A DNA stretch of 64,000 nucleotides from positions 1 to 64,000 of the forward strand of contig CAJUCX010000009.1 in NCBI GenBank assembly GCA_910585195.1. Reading direction: 5' to 3'. The position numbers and the translations under genes are program-made. The stretch is from an uncultured Christensenellaceae bacterium. GTDB lineage: Bacteria; Bacillota; Clostridia; Christensenellales; CAG-314. Positions 33,745-42,744 of this stretch are shown piece after piece; positions within the stretch are counted from its first letter, which is position 1; every line of letters begins with the position of its first letter. Under the pieces are notes generated by a model. It had not been told where the DNA came from, did not search any database, and worked only from the letters and a program-made list of their open reading frames with translations.

Positions 33745-34221
33745 TTATTTTGTTGACAATATTTTTACCAAGTCTGACGATACGTTTGTTTGACTCTTTA
33801 TCGTGTTGTAAATTTTTGAAGTGTCTTCTCTAGTCAGTTCGTCGGTTTTTACCACTACGTTAATGTTGTCATTTGTAAGCCCTACGCTTACCACAACGTC
33901 TTCATAACCTTTTGCTTTAAGCAAACTTTCAAGTAGCAATTCCTTTTCCATAACTTCTACAAGTTTCAACTTTTGGTTGATTGCCGTTTGTCTTGCGTCT
34001 GCAAATTCTTCGCCTTCCATTGCAATAACCGAGTCTAAATACAAAACTTCCTGATTGCGTTCGCTCTGTCTGGTTTGACGATAAGTTGTAAAGAAACTTG
34101 CAGTAGCCGTAGACGCGTTGTCTGTATTTTTGTTGTCAAGCAACGTAAAGTTTAACACAACCGCAACAGCAAGAACCAGCACCATAATTGATAATACCAG
34201 AATCTTTTTCTTCTTTGACAT
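33745..34221 (-). CDS. spoIIIAH: Stage III sporulation protein AH
   Basis: A 158-aa mother-cell membrane protein that pairs with forespore SpoIIQ to form the channel linking the two cells. A Lys-rich start and one membrane helix (about 6-27) precede a YscJ/FliF-like ring-building domain near the C-terminus (GYEDVVVSVGLTNDNINVVVKTDEL). Shine-Dalgarno GGGAGG. No spoIIQ is seen in this window. Confidence 0.9.
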   Translation of the reverse strand: MSKKKKILVLSIMVLVLAVAVVLNFTLLDNKNTDNASTATASFFTTYRQTRQSERNQEVLYLDSVIAMEGEEFADARQTAINQKLKLVEVMEKELLLESLLKAKGYEDVVVSVGLTNDNINVVVKTDELTREDTSKIYNTIKSQTNVSSDLVKILSTK

Positions 34222-34236
34222 AAAAAACCTCCCTTT

Positions 34237-34734
34237 TTACGACCTCTTAAATACTTCTATTTTTCCATTAGGCACTTTCAAAAGTGCTTGAACGGCTCTT
34301 ATAATTTCCAGTCTTACCGAAGTATCGCCGGCACCGTCTGCCACGATGATTATGCCTTGAATTTCAGGCATTTTTTCTTTCAGTAAAACAGGTTTACCCG
34401 ACACCAAAGTTAAAGTGTTTTTTTCCGTAACGGTACTTCCTTGTGTAACGGTTTCCGTCGTATATGCATATTCTTGTTCTATACCGCCTGCAAAACTAAT
34501 CACAATGCTTGCTTTGCCGACACCGTCGATATTTGATATCGTTGTTTCAATTTTATTTTGCAAAGTGTTTACATATTCCGAAAAACTGTATTCCGACTGA
34601 TTATCTTTTGCCGAACTTTGTCCGAAACTGCCGAAGAACACCAACAGAACTATTGCTGCAAGTATAAGTGCAATTACGATTTCAATATTTTTTATGCCTT
34701 TCAATCTCTTAAAAATACTCTTTTTTTCACTCAT
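34237..34734 (-). CDS. spoIIIAG: Stage III sporulation protein AG
   Basis: A 165-aa ring-forming protein of the SpoIIIA feeding-tube complex. It has an N-terminal membrane helix (about 16-36) and a ring-building motif domain with the family block ISNIDGVGKASIVISF, then VLLKEKMPEIQGIIIVADGAGD. Overlaps spoIIIAF by 4 nt. Confidence 0.92.
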   Translation of the reverse strand: MSEKKSIFKRLKGIKNIEIVIALILAAIVLLVFFGSFGQSSAKDNQSEYSFSEYVNTLQNKIETTISNIDGVGKASIVISFAGGIEQEYAYTTETVTQGSTVTEKNTLTLVSGKPVLLKEKMPEIQGIIIVADGAGDTSVRLEIIRAVQALLKVPNGKIEVFKRS

Positions 34735-35213
34735 AAAAACACCACGTTTTCGTCTGAAATATCAAGTAAATTTATCGTAATGCTCAAAACTTTTTCTTTA
34801 ATATTTATATTCTTATCCGAGCCTACTATTACTGAATTTTTGACGTTAATAAAAATTTTTTCTATATTAAATTTCACGTCGGCTTTGTAACTTATTTCAA
34901 CCTCTACGTTGTCTATTCCGTTTGTTTTATATTCCTTCAATAACTCATCTTTAACGACTGCCGCGCGCTCCTGCATAAGGTTTTCTATAAACGCAGTGTC
35001 AATAACTCCCGCCTGTTCGTTTTTAAGTACCCCTCCGATGTCTATATCTCCGTTAAACAATGAAGGTATCGGCAAAGCAATTACAAAAACTGTAATTACC
35101 GCAAAAACGCTTTTGATGTATTTATTTGTTTGCCCTTCCGGCAAAATTATATCGACTATCAAAGTCAATATGACTATGCCGACTATTGACAAAACCCACG
35201 CACTGAAATTCAT
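34731..35213 (-). CDS. spoIIIAF: Stage III sporulation protein AF
   Basis: A 160-aa protein with two N-terminal membrane helices (about 5-25 and 33-52; the PEGQTNKYIKSVFAVI junction is characteristic) and a soluble C-terminal domain. Part of the mother-cell SpoIIIA complex. Its identity is supported by the complete AA-to-AH gene order. Confidence 0.9.
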   Translation of the reverse strand: MNFSAWVLSIVGIVILTLIVDIILPEGQTNKYIKSVFAVITVFVIALPIPSLFNGDIDIGGVLKNEQAGVIDTAFIENLMQERAAVVKDELLKEYKTNGIDNVEVEISYKADVKFNIEKIFINVKNSVIVGSDKNINIKEKVLSITINLLDISDENVVFL

Positions 35214-35224
35214 AATTCACACCG

Positions 35225-36424
35225 TTAAAAAAATGCATTCGAAGTAAAAATCAACAACATAACGCAAATAAAATACATAAATGCTACGGCAAGTATGGCT
35301 ACAATAAGCATATTTACGCTTTTTGCAATGCCCGTAAGAAAGGACGTAATACGACTGTCGGTTATGGGCTCAACAACGGCGGCTACAAATTTCAGCCCCC
35401 AACATACGCCCAAAATTTGCAAAACAGGCATAAGTATCGTGCACACAAGCAGCAATAACCCCGCAACACCTACGGAATTTTTAATTAAAACACTGCTTGC
35501 CAAAATCAAATCGAACCCGTCTGCCAAATAACCGCCTAAAATAGGTATATAACTTTTTGTGGCAAACTTTGCCGCCCTTATAGATACGCCGTCAAATGCT
35601 CCTCCTGTTAAGCCCTGTATCGATAAAAATGCCGTGAATACGGTAAACGTTACCACTAAAATCGTAGTAGAACTGCTCTTGAAAAAATCAGTAAGTTTGC
35701 TTAACTTTACGTTTTTAGACAAATTGCTTACTACGGAAAAAACAAGAGTAAATATAAACAGCGGCAAAACGATGTTTGTTACGATTTCTATAACTCCGCC
35801 TGACAATAATGCGACGGCAGGTTGATATACCTGTACGCTTACCGTGCCGCCCACCCCTGCCATTAACGTAAGTAAAATAGGAAAAGCAACATTCATTTGG
35901 CTTTTGAGCAAGTTTATAGTTCCTTTTGCGGTATCCAGCAAATTTACAACGCATACCAGAGTTAAAACTACCACGATAGAAAAGCATACGAAGAATATAA
36001 TTTGCCCTGTAGACTCCGACATAATGCCTGACTTCATTTGCGAAATCAATCCGCACAAAATTGAAATCACCGCTATACTGGCAAGAAGCGGAACAATTTT
36101 AAGCAACTCACTGAATAATAATTTGAAAAATGCTTCCAAAAAACTTCCGCTGTCTTCAATAAATTTTCCGTCAAGAATATCTACAACCTTATCTTGAAAA
36201 CTGCTGTTGCCGAATATTTCGATACTATCAACGCCCAACTCTTGCAGCAGTCTGTCAAGTTCTTCCATGTCAAGCATGTCCAACTGATTTTTTATATTTT
36301 CATCCAACTGCCTGAAAATTTCGTCTTCTGAATTTTCTGCCGCGTATACTGTTGTCGGCAATATTACGATTGACAGCACGCAACACAGCAATATTATGAA
36401 AGTTAATTTGAAAAAATTTTTCAC
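35225..36424 (-). CDS. spoIIIAE: Stage III sporulation protein AE
   Basis: A 399-aa polytopic membrane protein, the largest SpoIIIA subunit, with about seven helices and the typical ILGGYLADGFDLI loop. I choose the GTG at 36424: GGAG lies just upstream, the GTGA overlaps the spoIIIAD stop, and the product then starts with a clean signal peptide ending in VYA. A longer in-frame ATG at 36547 would add 41 residues that overlap spoIIIAD and have no family likeness. Confidence 0.92.
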   Translation of the reverse strand: MKNFFKLTFIILLCCVLSIVILPTTVYAAENSEDEIFRQLDENIKNQLDMLDMEELDRLLQELGVDSIEIFGNSSFQDKVVDILDGKFIEDSGSFLEAFFKLLFSELLKIVPLLASIAVISILCGLISQMKSGIMSESTGQIIFFVCFSIVVVLTLVCVVNLLDTAKGTINLLKSQMNVAFPILLTLMAGVGGTVSVQVYQPAVALLSGGVIEIVTNIVLPLFIFTLVFSVVSNLSKNVKLSKLTDFFKSSSTTILVVTFTVFTAFLSIQGLTGGAFDGVSIRAAKFATKSYIPILGGYLADGFDLILASSVLIKNSVGVAGLLLLVCTILMPVLQILGVCWGLKFVAAVVEPITDSRITSFLTGIAKSVNMLIVAILAVAFMYFICVMLLIFTSNAFF

Positions 36425-36807
36425 GGAAGTATCTCCACTATCAACGCCAGCAAACTGTTTATTATAGGCAATGCCAAAATCATAATTATTACTTTTCCTG
36501 CAAACAAGATTTTGTCGCCCACGCTTTTGCATCCGGAATCCGCGCAAACGTTTGAGGCAAATTCCGTTACATAACCGATGCCGATAATTTTAAGCACGGT
36601 TGTAAACAGTCCTTCGGCTATTCCGCTTATGCCCGCAATGTTGTAAAACGACGCTACTACTTCGTATAATTCGTCTACAACCATTATTATGATTATGACG
36701 CCAGCTGCAACGCCCAGCAAAATTGCAAGTTCCGGCTTTGTTTCTTTCAACAGTGAAATAAGCATTGCGGCAATTATGCCGATTGCCACAATTTGCAGTA
36801 TATTCAT
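36421..36807 (-). CDS. spoIIIAD: Stage III sporulation protein AD
   Basis: A 128-aa hydrophobic membrane protein with about four helices, similar in build to an extended SpoIIIAC, including the conserved KIIGIGYVTEFASNVCADSGC segment. Two bases after spoIIIAC. Confidence 0.93.
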   Translation of the reverse strand: MNILQIVAIGIIAAMLISLLKETKPELAILLGVAAGVIIIIMVVDELYEVVASFYNIAGISGIAEGLFTTVLKIIGIGYVTEFASNVCADSGCKSVGDKILFAGKVIIMILALPIINSLLALIVEILP

Positions 36808-36809
36808 AT

Positions 36810-37004
36810 CTAAAATGCAAACAAGGCTTTAATCGTATCAAACAACTGAACCAACATATCTAGCACGATAAGCAATACCAAAATTAAGCCGGCAAGCGTA
36901 GATAGCGTTGCGATTTCGTCTTTGTCCGATTTTTTTAATATAGTATTTATCATTGCCGTAAGTATGCCTATTGCGGCAATCTTAAAGATTATGTCTATGC
37001 CCAT
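36810..37004 (-). CDS. spoIIIAC: Stage III sporulation protein AC
   Basis: A 64-aa two-helix membrane protein beginning MGIDIIFKIAAIGIL, with NTILKKSDKDE between the helices, both characteristic of SpoIIIAC. Confidence 0.95.
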   Translation of the reverse strand: MGIDIIFKIAAIGILTAMINTILKKSDKDEIATLSTLAGLILVLLIVLDMLVQLFDTIKALFAF

Positions 37005-37011
37005 TTTGACC

Positions 37012-37509
37012 TCATAAACAAAGAATTGCTACAAACAATCCTAAAAATACACCTAATTTACCGTACAAATTACCTTTTGTTTTTGAATCTGCTTTTGCAC
37101 TTGCTGACAATCCGTCAAAAATCTTTTCGAATCCCGAAATTTGTTCAGTCTGGTTTTTGCAGTCGCTGCTTCCCAATACAGAAAAAAATTCGCATATAAC
37201 GGCAGCCTCGTTTTCTGCAAGAAAAAACAGCTGATGCAAATCTTTGTTTTTAATAATGGGAAAATCATTGTTTTTCAATGAAGTTTGCGCCGTTTTGCAA
37301 ATATATAAAAAATCTTTGCCGCCGTTTTGTTTGCTTTTTTCTATAACGTCATACAACTTTAATTGAAAATAACTTATTTGGCTCTTAACGTTGCCGCAAA
37401 AAAGCAGTAAATCGTCATATAAACGAACTCTCCGTCGATAGCCTTTTGTCAAACCGAAACCGATATATGAACTTCCGCATAAAATTACTACGCACAAAAG
37501 AATTTTCAT
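37012..37509 (-). CDS. spoIIIAB: Stage III sporulation protein AB
   Basis: A 165-aa protein with an N-terminal helix, a coiled, charged middle, and a C-terminal membrane helix (GKLGVFLGLFVAILCL). It follows the family pattern GFGLTKGYRRRVRLYDDL. It resembles GspF-like platform proteins of secretion systems. Overlaps spoIIIAA by 4 nt. Confidence 0.92.
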   Translation of the reverse strand: MKILLCVVILCGSSYIGFGLTKGYRRRVRLYDDLLLFCGNVKSQISYFQLKLYDVIEKSKQNGGKDFLYICKTAQTSLKNNDFPIIKNKDLHQLFFLAENEAAVICEFFSVLGSSDCKNQTEQISGFEKIFDGLSASAKADSKTKGNLYGKLGVFLGLFVAILCL

Positions 37510-38411
37510 CTGTCAAGCCTGCTAAATTTTTTGTCGTAAATTCCTACGACCTCGCCTATTTTTCTTTCATTTGACAAAATTACAAACCTGTCAAATATAT
37601 CCAAGAAACTCGTTATAAAAGCGCTGTGCTTTATATCACATATGTCTTGTCCATGTATCGTGCAAAAAAGTTTTACACCGCATTCGGAAACTTGTTTTAA
37701 CTCTTCTAAGTCATTGCAGCATATTTCATCGCAAGCCAGTACGTCGGGAGTCATGGTTCTTACGCCACACCTAAATGCAAATACCTTGTCCGCCATTGAA
37801 ATTACGTCGCAAAAATTGCCCAAATTGTATTTTATTTTTCCTTCCGAACTGCCGGATATTTCATTGCGCTCATCGGCAATAAGTACGTTTGGCGGATTTT
37901 GCAAAAAAGACGTTTGATAAATTAAGTCGCGCAGAAACGTCGTTTTGCCTGCCCCCGGCTTGGACAATATCAACACGTTGGCGATAGGATTTGTTAAATG
38001 CGGTAACGCGTCTATACTGCAACCTTTGACTTCACGCGGTATTCTGATATTGAGTGAAGATATTTCTTTGATAGATACGGAAATACCGTTTTCTATTACA
38101 AAAGTTCCGCACAACCCTATTCTGACGCCGTCAAACGCCGCCAAAAACCCTTTTGACAGTTGTTCGGCAAAACTATGCAAAGAATGCTGACACGCCGTCA
38201 TAACGAAATTTTCCATATCTTTGTAAGAAACGCTTATCGCATTTTTTACGTCGGCAGTTATTCCGTTTGCCGATAAAAAGTATTTTTTACCGTAATACAA
38301 AACCGTCGTCGGTCTGTTGGTACGCAGTCGAATTTCCTGCAAATTTAATGAATTAAGACTGTCTATGGCTTGCGAAATTTCAACCGGCAAAGCGGCTTTC
38401 AAACTTTGCAT
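37506..38411 (-). CDS. spoIIIAA: Stage III sporulation protein AA (ATPase)
   Basis: A 301-aa secretion-type ATPase thought to power the SpoIIIA channel. Walker A is SKPGAGKTTFLRDL (about 149-162) and Walker B is the VLIADERNE segment. The N-terminal LRTNRP block is conserved. No Shine-Dalgarno is visible, and the sigma-E promoter places transcription start at the ATG itself, so the operon mRNA appears leaderless. Confidence 0.94.
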   Translation of the reverse strand: MQSLKAALPVEISQAIDSLNSLNLQEIRLRTNRPTTVLYYGKKYFLSANGITADVKNAISVSYKDMENFVMTACQHSLHSFAEQLSKGFLAAFDGVRIGLCGTFVIENGISVSIKEISSLNIRIPREVKGCSIDALPHLTNPIANVLILSKPGAGKTTFLRDLIYQTSFLQNPPNVLIADERNEISGSSEGKIKYNLGNFCDVISMADKVFAFRCGVRTMTPDVLACDEICCNDLEELKQVSECGVKLFCTIHGQDICDIKHSAFITSFLDIFDRFVILSNERKIGEVVGIYDKKFSRLDR

Positions 38412-38416
38412 ACAGC

Positions 38417-38445
38417 ATTATATTTTTGACACATAAAAAATATGC
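38417..38445 (-). promoter_or_regulatory. Sigma-E promoter of the spoIIIA operon
   Basis: On the minus strand a perfect GCATATT (38439-38445), a 14-bp spacer, and AATATAAT (38417-38424; 6 of 8 to CATACAAT). Sigma-E control of spoIIIA is established in Bacillus. The -35 box is built into the distal stem of the second efp terminator. Confidence 0.75.
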
Positions 38446-38464
38446 TCTTTAAGAAAAAGAGCAT
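38442..38464 (-). terminator. Second terminator after efp
   Basis: ATGCTCTTT (38442-38450) with AAAGAGCAT (38456-38464), 5-nt loop, followed on the minus strand by ATTTTTT. It backs up the stronger hairpin at 38471-38490. Confidence 0.7.
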
Positions 38465-38470
38465 AAAAAA

Positions 38471-38490
38471 GGCAAGTAGATTTACTTGCC
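38471..38490 (-). terminator. First terminator after efp
   Basis: GGCAAGTA (38471-38478) with TACTTGCC (38483-38490), 4-nt loop, followed by T6 on the minus strand. Ends the long rpsB-to-efp run before the sporulation operon. Confidence 0.85.
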
Positions 38491-38517
38491 TTAAAGTTTA
38501 TAGAATTTACAAAAATA

Positions 38518-39078
38518 TTATTTTGCTCTTTCCATATATTCACCGGTTCTCGTGTCAATACGTACAAAATCGCCTTCGTTTATAAACATAGGAACGAGTA
38601 TTTCATATCCAGTTTCAAGCGTAGCAGGTTTTGTTGCATTTGTTGCAGTGTTGCCTGCAACGGCAGGCTCGCAAGAAGTAACTTGCAAAACTACGAAATT
38701 TTCCGGTTCTACCGAGAACGCTTCGCCCTTATAGAACTTAACGAATACCTTCATATTTTCTTTTACAAAAGACAATGCTTCTTCAACTTGAGAATAGTTA
38801 AGCGGCAACTGTTCGTAAGTTTCGGTATCCATAAAGTAATAAAGTTCGCCGTCGGAATAAAGATATTCCATCTCTTTACTTTCAATATGAGCCCTTTCGT
38901 ACTTATCGGACGGGTTGAAAGTTTTTTCAAGCACTGCGCCTGTAACTACGTTTTTAATCTTCGTTCTTACAAAAGCCGCGCCTTTGCCCGGTTTTACGTG
39001 TTGAAAATCAACAACAACATAAACGTTGCCGTCCATTTCGAAAGTTATGCCTTTTCTGAAATCTCCTGCTACTATCAT
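38518..39078 (-). CDS. efp: Translation elongation factor P
   Basis: A 186-aa three-OB-fold factor relieving ribosome stalling at proline runs. The tip of domain I is KPGKGAAFVRTK, with the lysine at about 34 that is modified in many bacteria. The C-terminal GDFVRIDTRTGEYMERAK is typical. It follows the M24 peptidase gene, the common Firmicutes pair. Confidence 0.96.
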   Translation of the reverse strand: MIVAGDFRKGITFEMDGNVYVVVDFQHVKPGKGAAFVRTKIKNVVTGAVLEKTFNPSDKYERAHIESKEMEYLYSDGELYYFMDTETYEQLPLNYSQVEEALSFVKENMKVFVKFYKGEAFSVEPENFVVLQVTSCEPAVAGNTATNATKPATLETGYEILVPMFINEGDFVRIDTRTGEYMERAK

Positions 39079-39096
39079 AAAAATTCCTCCAGAGTT

Positions 39097-40149
39097 TTAC
39101 TGAATTATTATAATGTTTTTATTTGACGTTGTCAAATTTTTAATATCATCTTGTTGTATCAATATTAAATCTTCTATTCTTACTCCGCCTAACCCCGTAA
39201 AATACAGTCCCGGTTCCACGGTAACGAACATCCCTTGTTCTAAAATTGTATTGTCAAATTTATTGAGCGACGGAATTTCATGAATGTCTATCCCGACGCC
39301 GTGCCCCAAACCGTGTGTGAAATATTCTTCTACGTTATGCTTTTTGAAAATTTCACGCGCAAAACCGTCGGCTTGTTTTGCTGTCATTCCGCATTTAATG
39401 CTTTTTAACGCATTCAACTGCGCTTCCAAAACGACATTATATACGTTTAGCATTTTCTCCGACAGATTGCCGTAAAACACGGTTCTTGTCATATCGGAGC
39501 AATAACCGTTGTAAGTACAGCCGAAATCCATAAGAATATTGTCGCCGTGTTTAAGCTTGCGTTCTGTAGGATGCGCGTGAGGTTTGCTTGTATTTTCTCC
39601 AAAAGAAACAATCGGGTCGAAAGCATTTTTTTCTCCGCCTAACTCCAACAATAAATTTTGAAGTTTTACGCTGAGTTCTTTTTCGCTCATTCCTTCTTTA
39701 ATAACGCTTAATACGGAAGAAAATGCTTTATCAGTTATTGCTTGCGCTTTTAATATGCACTTTGTTTCGTAAGCATTTTTATACTTTTTTACTTCTGCCA
39801 AATCTTTGCCTATGGATATGAAATTGACGTCAGGCAACATATTTTTTAGCATTTCAAATTCCGAAACCGTCAATTCCGTATCTTCGAAACCTACGTTTTT
39901 GGCTTTTACTTCCGTCAAAATCTCTTGCAAAAGTTTTGGCAGTTCTCCACCTGAAACGGCTTTAAGTTCAAAGTCGTTTTTTATTTCCTGCGCCATTTCA
40001 AAGTAACGGAAATCTGTCAAAAATATTTTTCTGTCTTTTGTTAAAATAAGATAACCGAACGTAGAATCGAATTTTGTAAAATATCTTCTGTTTTTTTGAG
40101 ACACAATCAACAGCATGTCAACCGTTTTATTTATATCGAAAACAGTCAT
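39097..40149 (-). CDS. M24 Xaa-Pro aminopeptidase
   Basis: A 350-aa dimetal aminopeptidase with a creatinase N-domain (about 1-120) and a pita-bread catalytic domain. Metal ligands are visible in MDFGCTYNGYCSDMTRT, GLGHGVGIDIHE and VTVEPGLYF. It probably removes N-terminal residues from X-Pro peptides. Directly upstream of efp, its most common clostridial neighbour. Overlaps the nuclease gene by one base. Confidence 0.92.
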   Translation of the reverse strand: MTVFDINKTVDMLLIVSQKNRRYFTKFDSTFGYLILTKDRKIFLTDFRYFEMAQEIKNDFELKAVSGGELPKLLQEILTEVKAKNVGFEDTELTVSEFEMLKNMLPDVNFISIGKDLAEVKKYKNAYETKCILKAQAITDKAFSSVLSVIKEGMSEKELSVKLQNLLLELGGEKNAFDPIVSFGENTSKPHAHPTERKLKHGDNILMDFGCTYNGYCSDMTRTVFYGNLSEKMLNVYNVVLEAQLNALKSIKCGMTAKQADGFAREIFKKHNVEEYFTHGLGHGVGIDIHEIPSLNKFDNTILEQGMFVTVEPGLYFTGLGGVRIEDLILIQQDDIKNLTTSNKNIIIIQ

Positions 40150-41009
40150 TAAATTTCCTCGTAAATGCGTTTCATTGTCAAAGCGTCTTCTGCCTGCGTG
40201 CCTGCAGACTCACATATGACCCTAGGCGTCATATTATATTTTTTTAATATCTTTGCAAGCGGCTCGAATTGCGGTCCGTAATTCAAATAATCGGTATCGA
40301 AAGTCAAATGTTTAACTTCGCCTCCCTTTGAATACTCTATTTTTGAAAAATGTATATGCATATTTTTCGTGCGTTCTTCTCCTATCGCATCAATAAAACA
40401 CAAAATAATCTCTTCAAAGTCCGCTTCGGTTTTTAAGCCCCCGAGCGTACGTGCATTTTGGTGCCCGAAGTCAACGGTAGGCACATAAATTTTGTCTATT
40501 CTGCATATTTCCGCAATTTCGTGAAAATCGCCTATCTGATTTATTTTCCCCATCGTTTCGGGACAAAAAATCAAATCGTCATTGCCGGTTTCATAAATTT
40601 TTTCCGTCAATTTTTTAATATTTTCATGAGTGCGTTTTAACGCGCTTTCTCTGTCGTTATTTTTCCCGACACTTGCGGAATGAAAAATTATTCTGTTGCC
40701 GCCCATAAGTCTAACCTTATGCGCGGTATTCAAAACGTAATTGAATGATTTTTCAATCATATCGTCGTCCGGATTGGCAAAATTTATATAATACGGTGCA
40801 TGTCCCGATACGGCGATATTAAACTCTCTCATTTTTTTACTGATGGCAATTGCTTTTTCATCGGACATATTGGTCCCTCTGCCGAATGAATATTCAAATG
40901 CAGTCAATCCTCTTTTATTAAGCCACTCGGCAACTTGCTCTGTGCTTTTGTTTCCTTCCGCATAAAAGCTTTCACTGTTGCCGCTGGGACCGAATTTTAT
41001 TTTACACAT
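40149..41009 (-). CDS. AP endonuclease family 2 (Nfo-like) TIM-barrel protein
   Basis: A 286-aa Xyl-isomerase-like TIM barrel related to deoxyribonuclease IV. Family cues are FEYSFGRG, SGHAPYYINFAN, a RIIFHSASVG strand with a metal His, FCPETMGKINQIGD with a metal Glu, and TVDFGHQNAR plus MHIHFSKIEY. It likely nicks DNA at abasic sites, but this subfamily diverges from Nfo and could act on another substrate. It sits between ribF and the M24 gene and overlaps ribF by 13 nt. Confidence 0.8.
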   Translation of the reverse strand: MCKIKFGPSGNSESFYAEGNKSTEQVAEWLNKRGLTAFEYSFGRGTNMSDEKAIAISKKMREFNIAVSGHAPYYINFANPDDDMIEKSFNYVLNTAHKVRLMGGNRIIFHSASVGKNNDRESALKRTHENIKKLTEKIYETGNDDLIFCPETMGKINQIGDFHEIAEICRIDKIYVPTVDFGHQNARTLGGLKTEADFEEIILCFIDAIGEERTKNMHIHFSKIEYSKGGEVKHLTFDTDYLNYGPQFEPLAKILKKYNMTPRVICESAGTQAEDALTMKRIYEEI

Positions 41010-41899
41010 AATTCTGCAATCCTTATATCTTTGCTTATTTGCTGTTTCAGATCTTCTGCTGAGCCGAACTTTTTGATTTCTCTCAAATATTTACAAAAAT
41101 AAACTGTAATTTCTTTGTTGTAAATGTTGCCGTCATATTTCAAAATATAAACTTCTATTTTATTCTCGTCGTCATCAAATGTAGGTCTGCCGCCGACGTT
41201 TATCACGCACGGATATAACGTATCTGAAATACTTACTTTTCCTGCATATACGCCCAGTTTAGGATACAGCTTGTCTTGCGGTATTTTTAAGTTTGCCGTC
41301 GGATAAACCTCTTTGCTGCCTATGCCAAAGCCGTGGCACACGGCGCCCGACATAAAATATTCGTGCCCTAAACATTGGTTTGCCTTTTCAATTTCTCCGT
41401 CGATTAAAAGTTCTTTAATTCTTGTTGCGCTTGCTTTTTTGCCGTCGTAATCAACTTTATCTACCATTGAAAAAACGATTTTATTTTCTTTGCAAAATTG
41501 ACGCAAAGTTTCCGCAGTGCCAACGGAATTTTTTCCAAAAGTATAATCGTATCCGCAAACAACGCCCACTACGTTTTTTTGCTTTAACAACTCTAAAAAT
41601 CTATCTGCGCTTTGGCTCATAAAGTCTTTGTTAAATTCCGCATACATTACGGCGTCCATACCAAAATTTTCAAATAAAGTCAGTCGTTCGGTAAACGTAT
41701 TTATCAGTTTGTTTTTCTTTTTAATCAGCCCGCCCAAATTGTTGGAAAAGGTAAACACCGCACTTAAAACATTTAAGTCCGCGGCAATTTTTTTTGTTTC
41801 TTGCAACAATTTTTGATGACCGATATGCAGACAATCAAAATAGCCTAATGCCAATACCATTTTTTTGTCGTTTTTATTGCTGAAATTTGTCAAAAACAT
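40997..41899 (-). CDS. ribF: Bifunctional riboflavin kinase/FMN adenylyltransferase
   Basis: A 300-aa enzyme making FMN and FAD. The N-terminal nucleotidyltransferase domain has GYFDCLHIGHQKLL (HxGH) and ATRIKELLIDGEIEKA. The C-terminal flavokinase domain begins SGAVCHGFGIGSKEVYPTAN and has VINVGGRPTF. Abuts truB, as usual. Confidence 0.95.
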   Translation of the reverse strand: MFLTNFSNKNDKKMVLALGYFDCLHIGHQKLLQETKKIAADLNVLSAVFTFSNNLGGLIKKKNKLINTFTERLTLFENFGMDAVMYAEFNKDFMSQSADRFLELLKQKNVVGVVCGYDYTFGKNSVGTAETLRQFCKENKIVFSMVDKVDYDGKKASATRIKELLIDGEIEKANQCLGHEYFMSGAVCHGFGIGSKEVYPTANLKIPQDKLYPKLGVYAGKVSISDTLYPCVINVGGRPTFDDDENKIEVYILKYDGNIYNKEITVYFCKYLREIKKFGSAEDLKQQISKDIRIAELCVK

Positions 41900-42744
41900 T
41901 ATTTTAAGTAATACTCCAAATCAAGTAAACCGTTTTTACTTTTGCCTATACCGAATAATTCTCCGTTGCAATAAATTTTGCGATAATCTTTACACACAAA
42001 CGGCACCTTGACGCCGTTGTCAAGTTTTCTGCAAAATTCAGCATCAAACTCATATCGAGGTATATCGGATATTGCAAAATCAATCGGCAAAATCGCTTTT
42101 TCTTTTCGTAAGGAAATTTCATCAAGCGTCAACGCATCTTCTATTGAAAACATTCCGCTTTCCGTCCTAATCAATGCCGGCATATAACCGACTGTAGACA
42201 TTTTTTTTGCCATATCTCTTACAATCGAACGAATATACGTGCCCGATGAACATACTATGTCAAACATATATGTATTAAAATTGACTTTTTTTAATAATTC
42301 AAACTTGAATATTTCGATTTCTCTCGGTTCAAGCTGAACGTCATTGCCGTTGCGCGCTAAAACATATGCCCGTGTACCTTTTACGCTTTTTGCGGAATAT
42401 GCCGGCGGAATTTGCATTTGCTTACCCACCATTTGCTTGCAAACATCTGCAACTTCATCAACGGTAACTACTTTGTCGTTTGTTTCTGTAATAATCCCGT
42501 CGCTGTCAAGTGTATCTGTAGTGATACCGAATCTAAAAAAAGCACGGTATGCCTTTTGCTTATTTAACAATAAATTAAATAATTTTGTTCCTTTGCCAAC
42601 TGCAACAGGCAGTACGCCAACTGCCAACGGGTCAAGCGTACCCAAATGCCCTACTTTTTTTACATTAAGTATTTTACGCACTTTAACGACTACGTCGCTT
42701 GCAGTAAGACCTGACGGTTTTATAACGTTCAAAAATCCGTTCAT
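41899..42744 (-). CDS. truB: tRNA pseudouridine-55 synthase
   Basis: A 281-aa enzyme modifying U55 of the T-loop. The catalytic Asp lies in KVGHLGTLDPLAVGVLPV. RFGITTDTLDSDG, IPPAYSAKSVKG and the SGTYIRSIVRDMA motif follow. Overlaps nrnA by 4 nt. Confidence 0.96.
   Translation of the reverse strand: MNGFLNVIKPSGLTASDVVVKVRKILNVKKVGHLGTLDPLAVGVLPVAVGKGTKLFNLLLNKQKAYRAFFRFGITTDTLDSDGIITETNDKVVTVDEVADVCKQMVGKQMQIPPAYSAKSVKGTRAYVLARNGNDVQLEPREIEIFKFELLKKVNFNTYMFDIVCSSGTYIRSIVRDMAKKMSTVGYMPALIRTESGMFSIEDALTLDEISLRKEKAILPIDFAISDIPRYEFDAEFCRKLDNGVKVPFVCKDYRKIYCNGELFGIGKSKNGLLDLEYYLK

Noticed and set aside
36425..36547. Longer SpoIIIAE beginning at 36547
   Set aside because: It lies entirely over spoIIIAD in another frame; the GTG at 36424 gives a proper signal peptide and coupling.
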